A DNA stretch of 9,812 nt from contig JALQVJ010000382.1 of NCBI GenBank assembly GCA_023260355.1, positions 1 through 9,812 of the forward strand, in the 5' to 3' direction. This DNA is from Burkholderiaceae bacterium (GTDB taxonomy: Bacteria > Pseudomonadota > Gammaproteobacteria > Burkholderiales > Burkholderiaceae_C). Made by a program: the position numbers and the translations under genes. Shown in pieces: positions 6,984 through 9,812 of the stretch (position 1 is the first letter of the stretch; the number at the start of each line of letters is the position of its first letter). Below the pieces are notes generated by a model. The model did no database searches. It was not told the DNA's origin and saw nothing but the letters and a program-made list of their open reading frames with translations.

Positions 6984-7703
6984 TCAAGCAGCAGTGGCCT
7001 GCCACCAGTCAAGCAACCACTGAGACACCGCCTCGGGTTGCTCCATGGGGCTCATGTGCCCGCATGTGGGGATCAGGGTCAGGGTGGCGTGCGGCACCAA
7101 GTCAGCCATGGCTTGGTGTTGTGCGGGCGGGCTCCAGGCGTCGTCCTCGCCGCAAAGCAGCCACAGCGGGCAGGTGATGGTCGACAGCAAGGGGCGGGCA
7201 TCGGGGCGGCTCAGCAGGGCTTGGATTTGCGCCTCAAACTGCGCCGCACTGCTGCGCTCTTGCATGTCTAAGATCGCGTCGAACACGGCACTGTCTCGGC
7301 GTGACTCGTGCACCATGCCGCGCGCCCACTGCGAACCCATGGCGCGCATGCCTTGGCGTTGGGCAATGCCCAGCAGGGCCATGCGGGCGCGCTCCTCTTT
7401 GTCGCCCGCTTCGCCCTCAGCGCGCGGGTGTGCGCCAGTGTCCAGCAGGGCCAGGCCCGCGATGCGCTCGGGTGCCAAGCGCCACATCTCGAGCGCCACG
7501 CGCGCGCCCATCGAGTGACCTGCCACCCAAATGCGATCTTGTTGGCTTTGGCTCAGCGCCAAGCGGGCCATGTCGGACAGGCTGTTGAGCAAACCCCAGG
7601 CCGGCACGATCGGGTTGGCCACGGCAGACAGGGTCGCCGCTTGGTGCGCCCAGACCGCCGCGTCGCAGGTCAGGCCGGGCAACAACAACAGGTCGGGCTT
7701 CAT
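6984..7703 (-). CDS. Alpha/beta hydrolase fold protein
   Basis: A 239-residue single-domain alpha/beta hydrolase. The first strand and oxyanion loop are LLLLPGLTCDAAVW (5-18). The nucleophile elbow is GHSMG at 62-66 with Ser64. The acid is probably Asp188 in GEDDAWSP, and the base is His216 in CGHMSPMEQP. This layout resembles 3-oxoadipate enol-lactonase, MenH and esterase-like members, and the exact substrate cannot be assigned. No signal peptide is seen. The ATG at 7701-7703 lies 12 nt after the aldo/keto reductase stop with only a weak Shine-Dalgarno sequence, and the stop is seven bases before the transglutaminase-like start. All three are evidently translated from one mRNA. Given LigC upstream, hydrolysis of an aromatic-catabolism intermediate is possible but not shown. 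Confidence 0.9.
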   Translation of the reverse strand: MKPDLLLLPGLTCDAAVWAHQAATLSAVANPIVPAWGLLNSLSDMARLALSQSQQDRIWVAGHSMGARVALEMWRLAPERIAGLALLDTGAHPRAEGEAGDKEERARMALLGIAQRQGMRAMGSQWARGMVHESRRDSAVFDAILDMQERSSAAQFEAQIQALLSRPDARPLLSTITCPLWLLCGEDDAWSPPAQHQAMADLVPHATLTLIPTCGHMSPMEQPEAVSQWLLDWWQATAA

Positions 7704-7715
7704 AGGGCGTGGTGC

Positions 7716-8726
7716 TCAGGTGCCGGGGATTTCTTCGGTGTCGACTTCGCTGCGCGCTTGTGCGGGGTAGCGATTGCCGGTCACGGTGTGGGTGTTGATG
7801 ATCTCGTCGATCGATTGCATCAATCCCTCGTCCAGCGTGACGTTGGCGGCGCCCAAGTCCTCGTGCAAGTGCTCCACCTTGGTCGTGCCCGGCAGCGGCA
7901 AGATGTGCGGCGCACGGTGCAACAGCCACGCGATGGCGAGCTGTGCGGGGGTGCAACCGGCTTCGTCGGCCAACATGCGCAGAGCGGGGTGCAAGTCCAA
8001 GTTGGCTTGGTAAGCGTCACCCATGAACCGGGGCATGGACTTGCGGATGTCTTTGTCGTCGAACTGGCTGGGGTCAGGCGGCGTGCTGGTCAAGAAGCCG
8101 CGCCCCACCGGGCTGAACGCCACAAACGAGACGCCCAACTCTTTGCAGGTGTCGAGCACACCCATCTCGGGGTTGCGCGTCCACATCGAGTACTCGGTTT
8201 GCAACGCAGCGATGGGGTGCTCCGCGTGCGCTTTGCGCAGCGTGGCTGCCGACACCTCAGACAAGCCGATCGAGCGGATCTTGCCCGCGCGAATCAAATC
8301 CGCCAACGCACCCACACTCTCTTCGATGGGCACCGATTTGTCCCAACGGTGCAGGTAGTAGAGGTCGATCACGTCAGTGCGCAAGCGCGTCAAGGCCTCT
8401 TCGCAGGTGGCGCGAATGCTCTCGGGGCGGCCATTGATGGCGCGCACCTTTTTGCCATCAGGCTGGGTGACGCCGATCAAGCCGCACTTGCTCGCCAGCG
8501 TGAAGCGGCTGCGGTGCGGCGACAAAAACTTGCCCACCAACTCTTCGGACGCGCCAAAGCCATACAACGCCGCCGTGTCAAAGTGGGTGACCCCAGCATC
8601 CAAGGCCTCCAACATGACCCGCTCCGCTTGGGCTTCGGGCACCGCAGGGCCATAGGCGTGGCAGAAGTTCATACAGCCCAATCCGATGGCGCTGACGGTG
8701 AAGGGGCCGAGTTGGCGTTGTTGCAT
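7716..8726 (-). CDS. Aldo/keto reductase
   Basis: A 336-residue NADPH-type aldo/keto reductase with a full (beta/alpha)8 barrel. The catalytic tetrad is present: Asp50 and Tyr55 in HFDTAALYG, Lys80 in LASKCG and His126 in LYYLHRWD. The early signature SAIGLGCMNF (12-21) and the cofactor loop LPGTTKVEHLHED (278-290) place it with the bacterial YajO/AKR11-13-like proteins. It should reduce an aldehyde or ketone to an alcohol; the substrate is unknown. The ATG at 8724-8726 has GGAG nine bases upstream. It is 63 nt downstream of the LigC-type gene and 12 nt upstream of the hydrolase gene, so it probably belongs to the same transcript. The short Asp/Glu-containing tail (SEVDTEEIPGT) is ordinary. 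Confidence 0.94.
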   Translation of the reverse strand: MQQRQLGPFTVSAIGLGCMNFCHAYGPAVPEAQAERVMLEALDAGVTHFDTAALYGFGASEELVGKFLSPHRSRFTLASKCGLIGVTQPDGKKVRAINGRPESIRATCEEALTRLRTDVIDLYYLHRWDKSVPIEESVGALADLIRAGKIRSIGLSEVSAATLRKAHAEHPIAALQTEYSMWTRNPEMGVLDTCKELGVSFVAFSPVGRGFLTSTPPDPSQFDDKDIRKSMPRFMGDAYQANLDLHPALRMLADEAGCTPAQLAIAWLLHRAPHILPLPGTTKVEHLHEDLGAANVTLDEGLMQSIDEIINTHTVTGNRYPAQARSEVDTEEIPGT

Positions 8727-8760
8727 GTCCAGGATCTCCGAGTGCGTGACTAATCAGGGT

Positions 8761-8778
8761 CGTTCAGCGGCGTTCAGC
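8761..8778. repeat. Direct repeat CGTTCAGC x2 between ligC and the aldo/keto reductase gene
   Basis: CGTTCAGC occurs at 8761-8768 and again at 8771-8778, a period of ten bases, in the 63-nt gap. It could be a tandem protein-binding site on one face of the helix or chance. I see no recognisable promoter next to it. Confidence 0.35.
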
Positions 8779-8789
8779 ATCAAGCAGCC

Positions 8790-9812
8790 TTAAGCCGCGT
8801 TGAGCTGTTGCTCAAGCTGGTGCAGCACTTGGTAGCAAGGCAGCACGCTGGCCACAGACGCGTTGGGCTGTCGGCCTTCTTGGATCGCTGCAAAGAACTC
8901 GCGGTCTTGCAACTCGATGCCATTCATGCTGACGGCCACTTTGGACACATCGATGGGCTCTTCTTTGCCGGTGAACAAGTCATCGTAGCGCGCGATGTAG
9001 GTCGCGCTGTCACCGATGTAGCGGAAGAACGTGCCCAAGGGGCCATCGTTGTTGAAGCTCAGGCTCAGTGTGCAGATCGCGCCGTTGGCCGCCTTGAGCT
9101 GGATGCTCATGTCCATCGCAATGCCCAGCGTGGGGTGGATAGGGCCTTGGATGGCGTTGGCTTGCACCACGGGGCTGCCCGCCTGGTACGCAAACAGATC
9201 GACCGTGTGCGCGGCGTGGTGCCACAGCAAGTGGTCGGTCCAGCTGCGGGGCTGGCCCAGCGCGTTCATGTTGGTGCGGCGGAAAAAGTAGGTCTGCACA
9301 TCCATTTGCTGGATGTTGAACTCACCCGCCGTGATGCGCTGGTTCACGTACTGGTGGCTGGGGTTGAAGCGGCGGGTGTGGCCACACATGGCGACCAAGC
9401 CGGTTTCTTTTTGGCGCTGCACCACGGCCTCACCTTCGCTCAGCACGTCGCACATCGGGATCTCGACTTGCACGTGTTTGCCTGCCTCCAAGCAAGCCAA
9501 GGTTTGGCTGGCGTGGATTTGTGTGGGGGTACACAAAATCACGGCGTCGACTTCAGGCAAGGCCAAGCTGTCCGCCAAATCGGTGGTGACATGGTGGATG
9601 CCGTATTTGTCGGCCACTTCTTTGGTTTTTTCCAGATCACGGCTGATCAACGAAACCACTTCAACGCCGTCGATGATCTCGACCGGCAGATCCGGCACCT
9701 CACGGTCGAGGGTGCTGGTGGCCCGGGCACGATCGTCGGCCCGGATCACCAGGATGGTGCGCACCAGTTCGGGAACCTCGGCGATCGAACTCAGCGACCA
9801 CGACAGCATCCG
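8790..9812 (-). CDS. ligC: LigC/PmdC-type 4-carboxy-2-hydroxymuconate-6-semialdehyde dehydrogenase, with a foreign 5' end; open at window edge
   Basis: From Ile46 onward (9674 down to 8790) this is a Gfo/Idh/MocA-family dehydrogenase very like LigC/PmdC of the protocatechuate 4,5-cleavage pathway. LigC oxidises the ring-cleavage product (as its hemiacetal) with NAD(P) to 2-pyrone-4,6-dicarboxylate. Diagnostic stretches, in a frame counted from the ATG at 9809, are GVEVVSLISR (48-57), ILCTPTQIHA (91-100), VQVEIP (113-118), GHTRRFNPSHQY (143-154), YFFRRTNMNA (174-183), WTDHLLWHHAAHTVDLFAYQ (190-209), GIAMDMSIQLK (229-239) and SLSFNNDGPLGTFFRY (249-264). VEIP replaces the EKP of most family members, as I recall for LigC. 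The expected N-terminus with the GAGAFG nucleotide-binding loop, about 20-25 residues, is missing. Instead the frame continues into an unrelated IspD-like segment (9678-9812). The ATG at 9809 is not a credible start; the frame stays open to the edge. As written, the protein could not bind its cofactor normally. Confidence 0.82.
   Translation of the reverse strand, partial: RMLSWSLSSIAEVPELVRTILVIRADDRARATSTLDREVPDLPVEIIDGVEVVSLISRDLEKTKEVADKYGIHHVTTDLADSLALPEVDAVILCTPTQIHASQTLACLEAGKHVQVEIPMCDVLSEGEAVVQRQKETGLVAMCGHTRRFNPSHQYVNQRITAGEFNIQQMDVQTYFFRRTNMNALGQPRSWTDHLLWHHAAHTVDLFAYQAGSPVVQANAIQGPIHPTLGIAMDMSIQLKAANGAICTLSLSFNNDGPLGTFFRYIGDSATYIARYDDLFTGKEEPIDVSKVAVSMNGIELQDREFFAAIQEGRQPNASVASVLPCYQVLHQLEQQLNAA
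9678..9812 (-). pseudogene. IspD-like N-terminal fragment joined in frame to ligC (probable chimera)
   Basis: These 45 codons read R, then MLSWSLSSIAEVPELVRTIL, then VIRADDRARATSTLDREVPD and LPVE. The pattern aligns with the second part of the IspD N-terminal Rossmann-like domain: GRPML-x-x-SL, a helix, then a V-V-I strand, P/A-D-D-R, and a strand before IDGG. It is not like any Gfo/Idh/MocA N-terminus and has no glycine loop. All six leucines are CTG or CTC, whereas the neighbouring genes use TTG freely. My hand count is 92 of 135 G+C, against 38 of 60 in one nearby line (8821-8880). The sequence ends at the window edge, so the rest of the donor gene cannot be judged. Another nucleotidyltransferase is possible. 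Confidence 0.6.

Noticed and set aside
7308..8753. A 481-codon plus-strand open frame opposite the hydrolase and aldo/keto reductase genes.
   Set aside because: It is a shadow of two well-supported minus-strand enzymes. Its translation is rich in His, Arg, Gln and Ala with no motif, as expected from the complement of a high-GC gene.
9680..9812. That the 5' part of the ligC frame is its true N-terminus, or that the true N-terminus sits in another frame (simple frameshift).
   Set aside because: No glycine-rich GxGxxG loop appears upstream in any minus-strand frame, and the in-frame residues resemble IspD. A foreign join explains this better than a frameshift.
1..9812. CRISPR arrays, tRNA or rRNA genes, insertion sequences, phage or defence genes.
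   Set aside because: I looked for regular repeats, transposase motifs, terminal inverted repeats and cloverleaf sequences and saw none. Apart from the right edge this is ordinary chromosomal gene content.

Overview
The window looks like chromosomal DNA of a Burkholderiales bacterium, most likely Comamonadaceae (Limnohabitans/Rhodoferax-like). Three things point there: a high-GC base composition with unusually frequent TTG leucine codons, the gene order UbiH-family hydroxylase / DsbC / M61 peptidase, and a LigC-type dehydrogenase of the protocatechuate 4,5-cleavage pathway. The taxonomy is inferred from sequence character and remembered family relationships, not from a search.

Left part (1-2779, minus strand): a probable operon of a UbiH/UbiF/Coq6-type FAD monooxygenase (1667-2779), a periplasmic DsbC-type disulfide isomerase (826-1545) and the N-terminal 262 codons of an M61 glycyl aminopeptidase that runs off the left edge (1-786). 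A 152-bp divergent gap separates this group from ychF.

Middle (2932-4912, plus strand): the ATPase ychF, a clear intrinsic terminator (4062-4098), then an S4-domain RsuA/RluB-type pseudouridine synthase homologue. In this homologue the catalytic aspartate of the GRLD motif is replaced by alanine, so it is probably not a pseudouridine synthase in activity.

Right part (4970-9812, minus strand): in transcription order, a LigC-type dehydrogenase, an aldo/keto reductase, an alpha/beta hydrolase and a transglutaminase-like protein, closely packed with gaps of 63, 12 and 7 nt. A DHA1-type MFS transporter follows after 129 nt and converges on the pseudouridine synthase homologue. The four enzymes look co-transcribed. 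A link to aromatic catabolism is an inference resting mainly on LigC.

The strangest feature is at the right edge. The LigC reading frame loses its expected N-terminus, including the GxGxxG dinucleotide-binding loop, at about 9665-9677. Upstream it continues in frame into about 45 codons that resemble the N-terminal part of IspD (2-C-methyl-D-erythritol 4-phosphate cytidylyltransferase) and use different leucine codons. Because the two parts share a short ATCGACGGCG stretch at the join, I read this as a chimeric junction, most probably an assembly artefact near a contig end, with a real rearrangement as the less likely alternative. I found no CRISPR array, tRNA, rRNA, insertion sequence or defence system, and no convincing candidate for a wholly new system.
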